Below are positions 1-8,722 of a DNA stretch of 64,000 nucleotides, one piece after another. The position numbers and the translations under genes were made by a program. Positions within the stretch are counted from its first letter, which is position 1, and each line of letters opens with the position of its first letter. The notes beneath the pieces were generated by a model. It searched no databases. It saw only the letters and a list, made by a program, of their open reading frames with translations, and was not told the DNA's origin. The stretch is from Bacillota bacterium. GTDB taxonomy: Bacteria > Bacillota > Clostridia > Christensenellales > JAEXRW01. The stretch covers positions 138,431 through 202,430 of the forward strand of contig JAEXRW010000041.1 in NCBI GenBank assembly GCA_023454175.1, written 5' to 3'.

Positions 1-322
1 CCTGCCGGTCATACAGGGTCTCCCCTTCCACCATCAGCCGTCTTTCCTCGCTTCCGGGTATACGGATGCGCACCGGCACGCGGAAGGCCTTCTTTGCATA
101 CAGGGCCGCGCTGGCTTTTCGGATTATATTCTGCTTGTCCTCTGGATTTAATATTTTCAGGAAGTCCCCTATTCCGATCTTGAGCCTCAGGTTGTTGATG
201 GCAGGCAGGCGCAGTACGTCATTGACGATATCCCATTCCCATGCCCGGGCCCGTTGTTTGAATATGCGCTCGTCTGGATATCGGGGGGGTTGCTGTTCCG
301 CCTGGGGAAGGGTCTCTGCCAT
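1..322 (-). CDS. PAS-like domain protein, C-terminal part outside the window
   Basis: The minus-strand frame is open from an ATG at 322 to the window edge, about 107 residues, so the C-terminus is missing. An AGGAG ribosome binding site lies 9-10 bases upstream. The start of the mature region (EWDIVNDVLRLP) and the following alpha/beta pattern resemble the opening of the small PAS proteins at 10.2 and 11.2 kb (IFEWDIAKDLSRFS). I infer a PAS-type sensory domain; whether an output domain follows cannot be seen. It is divergent from the diguanylate cyclase at 593, sharing a 270-base AT-rich intergenic region that must hold both promoters. Confidence 0.5.
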   Translation of the reverse strand, partial: MAETLPQAEQQPPRYPDERIFKQRARAWEWDIVNDVLRLPAINNLRLKIGIGDFLKILNPEDKQNIIRKASAALYAKKAFRVPVRIRIPGSEERRLMVEGETLYDRQ

Positions 323-592
323 CGACAATCATCTCCTGCATAAAAAGGCACGCCCGTATTCCTTGCTGCGCGCACACTCCGCCCCTGCAGATTATCCGGG
401 AAATACAGGCATCTTTGCCATGTTATTTCTCTCATGACAATCACACGAAATGTATGTATAATTTTATTATACAGATAACGGGAGAGAATACAATTATTAT
501 CGTTCGACAATCATAAATTATTTTAATATATCAAGTTAAAGTGGTAAAATTCCGATATAACTATATACCAACTGACCGATAGGTAAGCGACA

Positions 593-2203
593 TTGAAAAA
601 AACGGACACAAAAGAAAAAGTCATACATGCGCAGGATCCCCTCGCGGATATCGATGTGATCCTGGAAGAGGCGTGGACCCTATGCCCGGAGGATCTAATA
701 AAGGCATGCAGCCTGGCGGAAGAGGCCGGTTCAAAATCTGCCAGTTTGGCCTATGATGCCGGCAGTGCGGCGGGCCGTCTCATTGTTGCGCGCTGCAAGG
801 GTTTCCAGGACCACTATTTTGAAGCGCTTGACCAGGCGGAAGAGGCCAGGCAGGCGTTTATCCTGCTGAAGGAATACAAGTGGCATGCCCGTGCATGCAG
901 GGTCATAGCGTATATCTATATCATGCTGGGTCGCTACGACAAGGCGCTGGGGAACCTGCTCACAGGCAAGAAAATCATGGAGGACCACGGTATCCCCCTG
1001 GATTTCATTTTTCTGAATAACATCGCATCCATTTATACGAATATCGGCCGGTACGGCGAAGCGCTCGAATTCTATCTTCAGGCCCTGGAGCCCGCTCAGG
1101 CCGCCAAAGACCCCATGCTTGCGTATCTGTATTCCAACGTCGCGGAAGCCTACCTGTACCTGGATGATACCGATCATGCGCTAGAATTCAATAAGTATGC
1201 GCTGGACACATTGGATGAGCGCAGCAAGGGAACGTCGCTGTGCCATTGCCATAATACATTTGGCCGGATCTATACAAAGCTCGGTAATTTTCAAAAAGCC
1301 CGTGAACATCTGGATTTTGCCCTGTCCAAGGCCAGGGAGCTTGGCCTGAAGACGTTTGAGATCGAGTCTTCGCTCGAGCTTGGCAAGCTATGCAATCAGC
1401 AGGGTGATTATGATTATTCCCTCTGTTTTCTGGCAGGTGTGCTGGAAGAGGCCAAAGAGATCGGCGCCAACGAGCATGTGAAAAACGTCCTGCAGCTTCT
1501 GGCGCAGACCAGCGAAGCGTCCGGCAGGTACCGCGAGGCGCTCAATTATTACAAGGAATACATGAAAATGGACAAGGAGCTGGCCTCCAGGGACCTGGAG
1601 CGTGAACTGAACCTTTATACCCGCCAGTTCAAGGTGGAGCAGGCGCAAAAAGATGCCCAGCTGTACCGCAGCAAGACGATGGAGCTCACCCAGAAGACGC
1701 ACGAGCTGGAGTTTCTCTCCCGTACCGACCACCTGACCGGGCTGTACAACAGGCGTTATGCCCAGCATCTCATCGATGCTGAAAATGCGCGCTGTGCCGG
1801 CTGGGCCGGGGTCTACTGCATCGTGCTGGGGGACGTGGACCATTTTAAAAGCATCAACGATACCTACGGCCATGACTGCGGGGATAACGTCCTGCGCACC
1901 GTGGCCGCACAGATGAAGGCGGCCCTTCGCAAGGATGACTGCCTGTCGCGGTGGGGGGGCGACGAATTCCTCCTCCTTCTGCCTGCCACCTCTGTGGACA
2001 GCGCCGTTGCCATCTCCGAAAAACTGCGCGCCATCGTGCAGGGCCTGGATTATGATTACTATGGCCACCATATCCGTATCACCATGACCTTTGGCATCGC
2101 CCAGTATTTCAATGATCCAAATTCCGATTCCGTCGTCATCCGCGCCGACCGCGCCCTCTATCAGGGTAAAAGCAACGGCCGCAACTGCGTCTCAGCGTTA
2201 TGA
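593..2203 (+). CDS. TPR-repeat diguanylate cyclase (GGDEF)
   Basis: Predicted to make cyclic di-GMP from two GTP in the cytoplasm. Residues of about 20-340 form tetratricopeptide-like helical repeats (for example NNIASIYTNIGRYGEALEFY), a protein-binding sensory module. A coiled segment (about 340-375) leads to a GGDEF domain at about 375-535. The active site GGDEF is intact, and the product-inhibition I-site RKDD sits exactly five residues before it, so feedback inhibition is expected. There is no EAL domain, membrane segment or signal peptide. The start is a TTG at 593 with a weak AGGT-type ribosome site; no better in-frame start is seen. A strong hairpin follows the stop. The TPR-GGDEF layout suggests that partner binding, not a small ligand, controls the enzyme. 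Confidence 0.9.
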   Translation: MKKTDTKEKVIHAQDPLADIDVILEEAWTLCPEDLIKACSLAEEAGSKSASLAYDAGSAAGRLIVARCKGFQDHYFEALDQAEEARQAFILLKEYKWHARACRVIAYIYIMLGRYDKALGNLLTGKKIMEDHGIPLDFIFLNNIASIYTNIGRYGEALEFYLQALEPAQAAKDPMLAYLYSNVAEAYLYLDDTDHALEFNKYALDTLDERSKGTSLCHCHNTFGRIYTKLGNFQKAREHLDFALSKARELGLKTFEIESSLELGKLCNQQGDYDYSLCFLAGVLEEAKEIGANEHVKNVLQLLAQTSEASGRYREALNYYKEYMKMDKELASRDLERELNLYTRQFKVEQAQKDAQLYRSKTMELTQKTHELEFLSRTDHLTGLYNRRYAQHLIDAENARCAGWAGVYCIVLGDVDHFKSINDTYGHDCGDNVLRTVAAQMKAALRKDDCLSRWGGDEFLLLLPATSVDSAVAISEKLRAIVQGLDYDYYGHHIRITMTFGIAQYFNDPNSDSVVIRADRALYQGKSNGRNCVSAL

Positions 2204-2232
2204 CCGGGATACCATAATGGATGAGGTTTTAC

Positions 2233-2257
2233 AAAGGAGCTTTGCGGCTCCTTTTTC
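2233..2257 (+). terminator. Rho-independent terminator of the diguanylate cyclase gene
   Basis: An AAAGGAGC / GCTCCTTT inverted repeat with a six-base loop runs into a T-run, 30 bases after the GGDEF gene stop. Confidence 0.8.
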
Positions 2258-2383
2258 TCCTTATTTCATCAAATTTCGCTGACTCATCTTGCAATTGCCC
2301 GACTATATTGTATCATGGTATATATAGGTTTCATTTCCGTAAGTTCCCTTACTATATAAATCATATTGAGGAGGTTGGCAGTC

Positions 2384-3418
2384 ATGAATTGTCCCAAATG
2401 CGGTTCCCCCCAGCGCGATGGCGCGGTATTCTGCAACGTTTGCGGCGCCCAGCTCAATACCCCGGTGGACCCGGCGCCCTCCGGTAAAAGTGTATCCTCG
2501 TCATGGGCCTATGGCGGGTTTGCAGCACGGTACGTGGGCATTATCGTCTTCGGCAGCCTATTCTTTCTCTATTTGGTTCTTTTTGTACTTGCCAGTGGCC
2601 TGAAAGGATTTGCCGTCTTCCGGAATTTCTTCCCGCAGATCGTTCCTTTGGGCTTTGCCGCCATGGGTATGATTGTGGCCGGCCGGGCCGGCGGGTTTGA
2701 CCTTTCCATTGCGGGGCTCATGTCTCTGGCTCCTGCCCTGCTGGCCATGTTCGCATCCCAGGCATGGGGCGCCGGCATGGTGGTCGCGCTGATAGTCTGC
2801 CTGATCATCGGTTTGATCAACGGCGTATTCACCGTCTTCCTCAGGATCCCTTCCATCCTTGTCACGCTCATTACGCTTCTGCTGGCGCGGGGCTTTGCGA
2901 ACCAGATCTTGAACGGGCGTATGGTGAGGCTGCCGCGGTTTCCCATGGAGGTCTTCTATGTGCTCTTTGTGCTTGCCATCGCAGGCGCTTTCCTCTTCAT
3001 CTTCTTCACCAAACTGGGGAAGCCCTTCCCGCAGCGGGATCAGGGGCAAAAGCCTGTCTGGCTGACCATTTTTGCGTACCTCTTCAGTTCCGGCATGGCC
3101 TGCCTTGCCGGCCTCGCCCTGGCCTGCCGTGTGAATGCGGCGTCTGCTGCGCTGGGCAACGGCACCGAGTTTACCCTGCTCCTCCTTTTGCTGATAGCGG
3201 GTTCCAGCACATTATGGGATAACCGGGTTACGCCGGTGCCCGTGATGCTCGTCGCCTGGTTCTTCATATCCATCTGGACGTTCGCCATGAATATACTTGC
3301 AGTGAATCCCATTCTGCAGACGAGTGCCACCGCCGGCTATCTGCTCCTCGCCGTTGCGCTGGACAGGGTATACCGGCGTAATATTTTCCCCTTCAAACCC
3401 CTGGACAGCAAAGCCTGA
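2384..3418 (+). CDS. Zinc-ribbon protein fused to an RbsC-like ABC permease
   Basis: The N-terminus holds a short zinc ribbon (CPKCGSPQRDGAVFCNVCG, residues 3-21). After a linker come about nine hydrophobic segments. The core GFAAMGMIVAGRAGGFDLSIAGLMSL resembles the conserved region of BPD_transp_2 sugar permeases (RbsC type, GGIDLSVGS). The start at 2384 is chosen because GAGGAGG lies 9 bases upstream. Family permeases work with an ATPase and a periplasmic or lipoprotein binding protein, yet neither is encoded next to it. The gene is monocistronic, with terminators before and after it. It may be an orphan permease subunit or a membrane protein repurposed for another role; transport substrate cannot be inferred. 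Confidence 0.65.
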   Translation: MNCPKCGSPQRDGAVFCNVCGAQLNTPVDPAPSGKSVSSSWAYGGFAARYVGIIVFGSLFFLYLVLFVLASGLKGFAVFRNFFPQIVPLGFAAMGMIVAGRAGGFDLSIAGLMSLAPALLAMFASQAWGAGMVVALIVCLIIGLINGVFTVFLRIPSILVTLITLLLARGFANQILNGRMVRLPRFPMEVFYVLFVLAIAGAFLFIFFTKLGKPFPQRDQGQKPVWLTIFAYLFSSGMACLAGLALACRVNAASAALGNGTEFTLLLLLLIAGSSTLWDNRVTPVPVMLVAWFFISIWTFAMNILAVNPILQTSATAGYLLLAVALDRVYRRNIFPFKPLDSKA

Positions 3419-3443
3419 CCTCGTGCTGCAATGAGTTGCAATA

Positions 3444-3475
3444 AACACCCCCGGCGATGCCTTGCCGGGGGTGTT
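3444..3475 (+). terminator. Strong GC-rich terminator
   Basis: An AACACCCCCGGC / GCCGGGGGTGTT stem is followed by a T-rich stretch, 26 bases after the permease gene. Confidence 0.8.
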
Positions 3476-3766
3476 GCTTTGTTCAGCTATGGATGATGCG
3501 CACGTGCGTTGTGCCCGCCGGTCTGCAGCAGTACGGATGGCATCGGCTTGGTTATCATTGGCCCGCATTTGTATTCATCATCCGTATCCTGCTCCCGGCA
3601 GGAGTTGTCAGAGGCTTTTGCCCCCTGAAACCCACTTTATACCCGGAGTAAAACATGTTCCGGTTGTCCGTATGGGCAGCAAGAGGTTGGTCCCGTGTGT
3701 TTCTGTTTCAGCCGGCGGGGTATCATATCCTTTGTTCCCATTCTGGCAAAAGGAAGGTACGCAGTC

Positions 3767-4093
3767 ATGGCGGAAAAACTTTACGGGTATAAAAAAGGCG
3801 ATGAAAAGGTCATCGAGCGGATCATTGAGGATGATAATGTTGCCATCAATCATATGATCCTTCGCAGATCGGAATCCCTTCCCGAACATTATTCCAATTC
3901 CAGTGTTTACATGATCGTTGTAAGGGGGCAGGTTTCATTGAAGCTGGATGACCGGGAAGAGCATTCATATCCGGAAGGCAGCATCATAAACATTCCGTAT
4001 CAAACGAAAATGAACGTTTCTAACCAGCATGATGAGATCATGGAGATATTCGTCGTGAAAGCGCCCAGCCCGAAAAACATGTCCGCGGAATGA
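3767..4093 (+). CDS. Cupin-domain protein
   Basis: A 108-residue single-domain protein with the jelly-roll pattern of small cupins: EHYSNSSVYMIVVRGQVSLKLDD followed by YPEGSIINIPYQTKMNVSN. This matches the two cupin motifs, with an H and an E-like position kept in motif 1, but motif 2 has N where the usual metal-binding H occurs, so metal binding is uncertain. The start at 3767 has AGGAAGG upstream. No operon partners are seen. Such proteins are often small-ligand sensors or isomerases; the function here is unknown. Confidence 0.7.
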   Translation: MAEKLYGYKKGDEKVIERIIEDDNVAINHMILRRSESLPEHYSNSSVYMIVVRGQVSLKLDDREEHSYPEGSIINIPYQTKMNVSNQHDEIMEIFVVKAPSPKNMSAE

Positions 4094-4204
4094 TACCGGA
4101 AGCCGTTACGGCCTTCCCCCGCAGGGTTAACTTTCCACTGACAATCTCGACTTTGAATCCATGCCGCACGCATACCAAAATTCTTAATTCTTAACTATTA
4201 ATTA

Positions 4205-4606
4205 TTAATTTTGCTTGTTCCACGAGCCGATCTCGATCAGGTTCCCCTCGGGGTCGGCTATATAGCTCGAGCGCATCCCCCACATCTCCGTCTTGGGCGG
4301 GTACACGCCTTTTGCCCCGGCCTCCACCAGCCGCTTGTACTCGATATCCACGTCTTCATACCGGGGCAGGTCCACGGCCAGCTCCATCGTGCCGTTCAGT
4401 CCCTTCGGATAGCCCAGCCCGGTTTGGATCAGTTCTTCGAAATCCTTCCGCGGGTACATCATCAGGCGTGAGCCCGATGTTGTGCACTGCGCGAAGGGCC
4501 CGCCGTCCCACTCCATCGCGAATCCCAGCACGTCCCGGTAAAATTCCACCATGGTTTTGATGTCGCTGACGAAAAGCCCCACCGCGTCCAGCTTCTTGTT
4601 TGTCAT
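4205..4606 (-). CDS. VOC family (glyoxalase/bleomycin-resistance fold) protein
   Basis: A 133-residue protein with two beta-alpha-beta-beta-beta modules. The VOC marks are seen in LDAVGLFVSDIKTMVEFY and DVLGFAMEW at the start, and YIADPEGNLIEIGSW at the end. The E of NLIEIG is the usual C-terminal metal ligand, and E in MELAVDLP is another candidate. The start at 4606 is preferred over upstream ones because GGAGG lies about ten bases before it. Substrate cannot be inferred: the family covers lactoylglutathione lyases, dioxygenases and antibiotic-binding proteins. Confidence 0.8.
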   Translation of the reverse strand: MTNKKLDAVGLFVSDIKTMVEFYRDVLGFAMEWDGGPFAQCTTSGSRLMMYPRKDFEELIQTGLGYPKGLNGTMELAVDLPRYEDVDIEYKRLVEAGAKGVYPPKTEMWGMRSSYIADPEGNLIEIGSWNKQN

Positions 4607-4730
4607 GACAGTATCGCCTCCCGTTTTTGAATGACAGGGCAAAGGGCGTTTGGTTTTGGGCATCGTCCCGCCCTCCCGGCCTTTACTATTTATGATTCGT
4701 GGTAGATACTGTAACTCCTTCCGTCCGGAT

Positions 4731-4767
4731 AAAAAACAACCGGCAGGGGTCATCTTCCCGGTTGTTT
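4731..4767 (-). terminator. Terminator of the TPR gene pair
   Basis: AAACAACCGG pairs with CCGGTTGTTT, and the minus-strand transcript ends in six U. It lies 34 bases after the stop of the TPR gene at 4801. Confidence 0.8.
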
Positions 4768-4800
4768 GATGCAATACTTGTAAAGTTCGTATTCAGGGAG

Positions 4801-5631
4801 TTATGCCAGCTTCGCAAGAGTATCCTTTGCTTCCGTTACGATATGCAGCTTGTTCCCGTGATCTATGACATATTGGAATGCCTCCCTGGCTTCTCTCGTC
4901 TGCCCGAAATGCATATACGCTTTCCCAAGGTGGTATTTGGCCGTCACCCTGTGTAGCTCGTGCCCTGCCTTGTTGAAAATGGCCTGCAGTTTCTCCGCCG
5001 CACCTTCATGGAGGCCCTTCCGCAGATCCAGCGCGATTTGTAACTGTTCATATTCCAGTTCCATCCGGCTTCGCTTGTCCGCGGCCAATTTTGTTTTACC
5101 CAGCATCTCCTTGAAAAGCGCCAGGCTCTTATCAGCCTCTTCATATGCATGCAATCCCAGCTGCGTCTCGGCCAGAAGTTCCAGATAAAAAAGGTTGTTG
5201 AGTCTTCCTTTCCGGCCTTTTGTAAAGGTTTGGATGCCCCGGATGATGGTATAGGATTCCTGCATCCGTCCCGCATAGAGCAGGCCCCGCGCGTGGTTGA
5301 GCGCCATATAGGTCGTGTAAACTTCCTTGTTCTCGACATTGCGCATTTTGCCTGTATAGCCAAGGAACCGTTCGGGGTCGCATTCTTCTACGAGTATGTC
5401 CAGCACTCCCCGCATCTTCCGTATCGCCACAGCTTCCACGGCATAGTCCGAGCCGTACATCCATGCCACCATGGCTCCTGCGAATATCCCAAACTCAGCC
5501 AGCGCACCCACCGTGAAGGTACGGATGCAGGCGGGCGAACGCAGGAAAAAGAACAGGAGCGCGATGATGAGCATGCCGCCCACCCCGAGCAGCCAGTACA
5601 GGTTCTTTGTCAGTTTGAAATACTTGTACAT
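4801..5631 (-). CDS. TPR-repeat membrane protein, copy 1
   Basis: 276 residues. Two hydrophobic segments near the N-terminus (about 12-30 and 40-58) anchor it, and the remainder is helical repeats ending in a clear tetratricopeptide unit (AKYHLGKAYMHFGQTREAREAFQYV). It is a tandem paralog of the gene immediately upstream: both keep a DILxxECDPE motif after the membrane segments and the same HGNKLHxxxEAK ending. The pair forms an operon reading leftward, closed by the terminator at 4731-4767. Probably a membrane-bound scaffold; no enzymatic motif is visible. Confidence 0.7.
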   Translation of the reverse strand: MYKYFKLTKNLYWLLGVGGMLIIALLFFFLRSPACIRTFTVGALAEFGIFAGAMVAWMYGSDYAVEAVAIRKMRGVLDILVEECDPERFLGYTGKMRNVENKEVYTTYMALNHARGLLYAGRMQESYTIIRGIQTFTKGRKGRLNNLFYLELLAETQLGLHAYEEADKSLALFKEMLGKTKLAADKRSRMELEYEQLQIALDLRKGLHEGAAEKLQAIFNKAGHELHRVTAKYHLGKAYMHFGQTREAREAFQYVIDHGNKLHIVTEAKDTLAKLA

Positions 5632-5673
5632 TGGTTTCCCCTTGTATGCATTTTGTTTGAGCGGTTTATCGCT

Positions 5674-6489
5674 TTATATCTCTGCCAGCTTCACTTTCGC
5701 TTCTTCCGCCATATGCAGCTTGTTGCCGTGTTCCGCCGCGTACTGGAAGGCTTCCCGCGCCTTCTCCTTTTTACCGGCCTTCAGGTACGCTTCCCCCAGC
5801 CTGTATTGGGCAGTCACCCGCTGCAGTTCGTTCGCGGCGGTATCATACAGTTCCTTCAGCGCTTCTTCCGCGTCGCGGTATTTGCCCTGGTTGGCCAGCA
5901 TCACGGCGTTGTACAGCTCGATCTGGTAGCTGGCATTTCGTTTGTACCGCGCGTCGCGGGATACGTCGTGCAGGTCCGCGAGTTGGCTTATCTCCTCTTC
6001 CACCTTCCCGTATTCACCCTGGCGGAGTAAAATGGCTGATCTGTTTCGGATGTATTCGTACCGGTTGGCAGCCCCCATGCTTTGTGCGGGCGCATTTTCG
6101 AGGCTCGCGAGCATCTTTTCCGCCTCATCGTACCGCCCCATATGGACGAGTCCCGTGCAGGTTTTCAATGTGATGTAATTTTTGAATATATCCTTGTTCG
6201 GGATCGCGGCCATCCGCTGCAGGATGGCTGTGTATTTCTCCGGGTCGCACTCGTTTTCCAGGATATCGATGATTTTGCGCAGGTTCCGCCTGGCCAGGCT
6301 GGCAGCCAGCCTGGTTGTGAGGATCATCCAGATGAGGAAGACCGCCAGCCCGAAAAGGATACAAAGGAGCACGTCCTTCAGCCATGGGACAGCCCCGCTC
6401 AGGTAGACGGTCAGCCCGGCAGCCCCCGCCAGTCCCGCTGCGTTCAGGCCCCAGTAAAGGTATCTCGCGCCCGGAAAGTATCGCTGCAT
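5674..6489 (-). CDS. TPR-repeat membrane protein, copy 2
   Basis: About 271 residues with two N-terminal membrane segments, then tetratricopeptide-like repeats (RVTAQYRLGEAYLKAGKKEKAREAFQY). Paralog of the next gene downstream, from which it is separated by 42 bases. Start choice: a GGGGG ribosome site is best placed for the ATG at 6489; in-frame starts also exist at 6495 and 6504. The duplication retains the ECDPE motif and the C-terminal HGNKLH segment, so these are likely functional contacts. Role unknown. Confidence 0.65.
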   Translation of the reverse strand: MQRYFPGARYLYWGLNAAGLAGAAGLTVYLSGAVPWLKDVLLCILFGLAVFLIWMILTTRLAASLARRNLRKIIDILENECDPEKYTAILQRMAAIPNKDIFKNYITLKTCTGLVHMGRYDEAEKMLASLENAPAQSMGAANRYEYIRNRSAILLRQGEYGKVEEEISQLADLHDVSRDARYKRNASYQIELYNAVMLANQGKYRDAEEALKELYDTAANELQRVTAQYRLGEAYLKAGKKEKAREAFQYAAEHGNKLHMAEEAKVKLAEI

Positions 6490-6640
6490 ATCCATCCCCC
6501 GCAAACAATTGATGAATTAACCCCAGTGAACGATGTTGAAATGGGTGAAATGTGATAGAAGCTTGAAAAATGCTCGATCCTCGCTTCGCCATATCCCATA
6601 CAACCATAATTATACATTATAAATTATACATTATACATTA

Positions 6641-7891
6641 TTAAAATTTTCGTATGAACATGTTGTCCCGTTCCAGCAGGGCTTCCACTGTATCGTATCC
6701 CAGCCGTTTCAGCAGGGCGATGGTATACGGGTTGTCCACCGGCGTCTCGTACAGCGCCTGTTTCCCGTATTCGTTCACGTTCTTCCTGCCCTCTTCGGTG
6801 GGGATCATCGCGCGCGGCCCGCCCACGCAGCCGCCCCTGCACCCCATCCCCTCCAGGAAGTTCGCGCCTGCGTTGCCTGTGGATACTTCTTCGAGCAGCG
6901 CCTTGCACGCCAGCATCCCGTCCGCCTGTTTGGCACGAAAGGGGATCTTCCGGTCCTTTTTCAGCTTTTCCAGCGTCTTTTCTACAGCCTCGCTCACCCC
7001 GCCCGTGCGCGCATAGATCCGCCCGCCGCGTGAGCTGTGGTCCTTGTGGTCGTCCTCCAGCATGCCGGGGTCCACCCCCGCCGCTTCGAAGAGTTCCTGC
7101 GTCTCCTGGAACGTCAGTACGATATCCACGGCGTCCGCGATGTCCGCTTCCCTTGCCTCCGCCTTTTTCGCCAGGCACGGCCCGATGAATACGGTCTTTG
7201 CTTCCGGGTGGATGCGCTTCACCGACCGCCCGCACGCCGCCATGGGGGATACCGAAGGCGGGATATGCGGCGTCAGCGCGCTGTACAGCTTGCGTATCAC
7301 CGCCACCCACAGCGGGCAGCAGCAGCTCGTCAGGAGGAAGTCACCTTCGCTTTGGATCTGCCTGTCATATTCCAGGGCCTCCTTCAGCGTCAGCACGTCG
7401 GCAAAGAGCGCCACCTCGATCATCCCCTGGAATCCCAGCTTTTTGAATGCGCAGCGCAGTTTCCCCGCCGTTACGTCAGGGCTGAATTGCCCCATGAATG
7501 CCGGCGCGATCATGGCGTATACCGGCGTCTCCCTGCCCTGCAGCAGCTCCAGCAGGGGGATGAGGTCTTTTCTCTCCTGTAATCTTCCTTCCTTGCAGGA
7601 TGCGATGCACGCCCCGCAGCCCGTGCAGTGTTCCTCCTTGATCACGAGCTTGCCGTTTTCGTCCCGCTGGATCGCGGAGAAAAGGCATGCCAGCTGGCAG
7701 GGCGCCTCTTTGTCCCCGCACGTGCATTCCCCGGATGCTTTCATCACGATAGGCTGCCTGTTCGGGTGGAGCAGCGCTTCCAGTTCCTTTTCGTCCGCCT
7801 TCTCCTCCCGCAGCCGCGCCGTTTCTTCTTCCAGCTTGCCGCCGAGGGATGCGCCGATCAATCTATGGTATATTTCTTCGTGTGGAACCAT
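6641..7891 (-). CDS. [FeFe]-hydrogenase-like iron-sulfur protein
   Basis: About 416 residues. An N-terminal ferredoxin-like part has Cys clusters (CTCGDKEAPCQLAC and HCTGCGACIASC, about residues 57-105), then a hydrogenase large-subunit domain. H-cluster motifs are present but modified: TSCCCPLW instead of the usual TSCCPxW, GPCLAKKAE instead of MPCxxKxxE, and LEGMGCRGGCVGG, which keeps the two Cys of the third motif. All four cysteines expected to bind the cluster can be assigned. It lacks the extra N-terminal clusters of large catalytic enzymes and no maturase is nearby, so it may be a group-B-like or sensory hydrogenase rather than the main H2 producer. The start at 7891 has AGGTG upstream. 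Confidence 0.8.
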   Translation of the reverse strand: MVPHEEIYHRLIGASLGGKLEEETARLREEKADEKELEALLHPNRQPIVMKASGECTCGDKEAPCQLACLFSAIQRDENGKLVIKEEHCTGCGACIASCKEGRLQERKDLIPLLELLQGRETPVYAMIAPAFMGQFSPDVTAGKLRCAFKKLGFQGMIEVALFADVLTLKEALEYDRQIQSEGDFLLTSCCCPLWVAVIRKLYSALTPHIPPSVSPMAACGRSVKRIHPEAKTVFIGPCLAKKAEAREADIADAVDIVLTFQETQELFEAAGVDPGMLEDDHKDHSSRGGRIYARTGGVSEAVEKTLEKLKKDRKIPFRAKQADGMLACKALLEEVSTGNAGANFLEGMGCRGGCVGGPRAMIPTEEGRKNVNEYGKQALYETPVDNPYTIALLKRLGYDTVEALLERDNMFIRKF

Positions 7892-8077
7892 GTCTTTCAC
7901 CTTTTTATAACGTTTGGAACGGGGTTTGTTGCTTCATTGGCTGGATGAACCATGCTTCATTTATAACATATCCCGTTCATGTATGAAACAGATGAAAACA
8001 TAAGATGCGTCTTTTTGCTTTTCTCACAGGTACCCAATAACCTGTATTCTGAAAATACCATTACCTGATTCGCAAAG

Positions 8078-8167
8078 CCTCCCTTGCCTAAAGGGAGGTG
8101 TCAGCCGTAAAGCGACCAAATGGGCCGTAAGCGGCCCTATGGGGTCGCATGCTGCCGGAGGGATTCG
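8078..8167. repeat. Family-A intergenic palindromic repeat, copy 1
   Basis: Begins CCTCCCTTGCCTAAAGGGAGG and ends CGGAGGGATTCG. The interior forms a long stem around GCGACC...GGTCGC. The same start and end occur at 19629-19677 and 53711-53801. It is a REP-like noncoding repeat with nested hairpins. Confidence 0.85.
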
Positions 8168-8315
8168 TATCAGTATGGGTTTGACATCAAGATGCTTTCA
8201 TTCTTCTGGTGGCTTCACCCGGCATGTGCACCGCAAAATGCCCTGGAGCGTATGATGCCTTGCATGTGGAGGTTTGTTGGCGAAAAAGTGGATGTGCCAG
8301 TTCTATGAGACAAAA

Positions 8316-8344
8316 GCGAAAAATACGCCGGAAGGCGCATTTTT
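8316..8344. terminator. Bidirectional terminator
   Basis: GAAAAAT-CGCC, loop GGAA, GGCG-ATTTTTC: A and T runs on both sides mean it can stop transcription either way. It lies about 80 bases past the stop of the flagellin-like gene. Confidence 0.65.
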
Positions 8345-8422
8345 CGAAATGGCAAGCAGGGGTTGCCATCGTTTAAAGGAACAGTCTCTATACCGTCCCC
8401 GAAACGCATTGTATGTTTCGGA

Positions 8423-8722
8423 CTAGATCAGTCCGAGTATCCGCTGGGGGGAGAGGTTGGCCTGGGCCGCGATGGCCACGCCGCTTTGCTGGAGGATGGC
8501 GTTTTTCGCCAGCTCCATCAATTCATAGGCTTCGTCCACATCCCGGATCGCAGGCTCCCCGGATATGCCGTGCGCCTTCTTTTTTTCCGTCAGTGCGGAA
8601 ATCAGCGCCGCATCGGAGGTCGCGGCGGATGCCCTCCTGGTCGCCGGTTTTGGCTTGGTGTTGGACGCAGTCGGATCCGCCTGGGTTGCGCCAATGGGTG
8701 CGTTGTTGATCGGGTTTACCAT
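8423..8722 (-). CDS. Small flagellin-tail (D0-like) protein
   Basis: 99 residues. The last 45 (RDVDEAYELMELAKNAILQQ then SGVAIAAQANLSPQRILGLI) closely follow the C-terminal D0 helix of flagellins, with the typical ILQQ, AQAN and PQ landmarks. The N-terminal half is Ala/Thr/Pro-rich and does not resemble the flagellin N-terminal helix. A full flagellin needs both, so this cannot build a filament by itself. The start at 8722 has GAGGTG six bases upstream; a longer frame to 8752 lacks one. No other flagellar gene is in the window. It could be a filament-associated or decoy D0 peptide, or a degenerate flagellin. Confidence 0.7.
   Translation of the reverse strand: MVNPINNAPIGATQADPTASNTKPKPATRRASAATSDAALISALTEKKKAHGISGEPAIRDVDEAYELMELAKNAILQQSGVAIAAQANLSPQRILGLI

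Larger units (their letters stand above)
7892..8422. other. Intergenic region with repeat and terminator
   Basis: 530 bases without a convincing gene. It contains one family-A palindromic repeat (8078-8167) and a bidirectional terminator (8316-8344). Short frames here are not supported by a ribosome site or recognisable protein. Confidence 0.6.

Noticed and set aside
187..510. 107-residue minus-strand frame at the left edge
   Set aside because: It overlaps the better supported PAS frame (ATG 322 with AGGAG) in another reading frame and has no family features.
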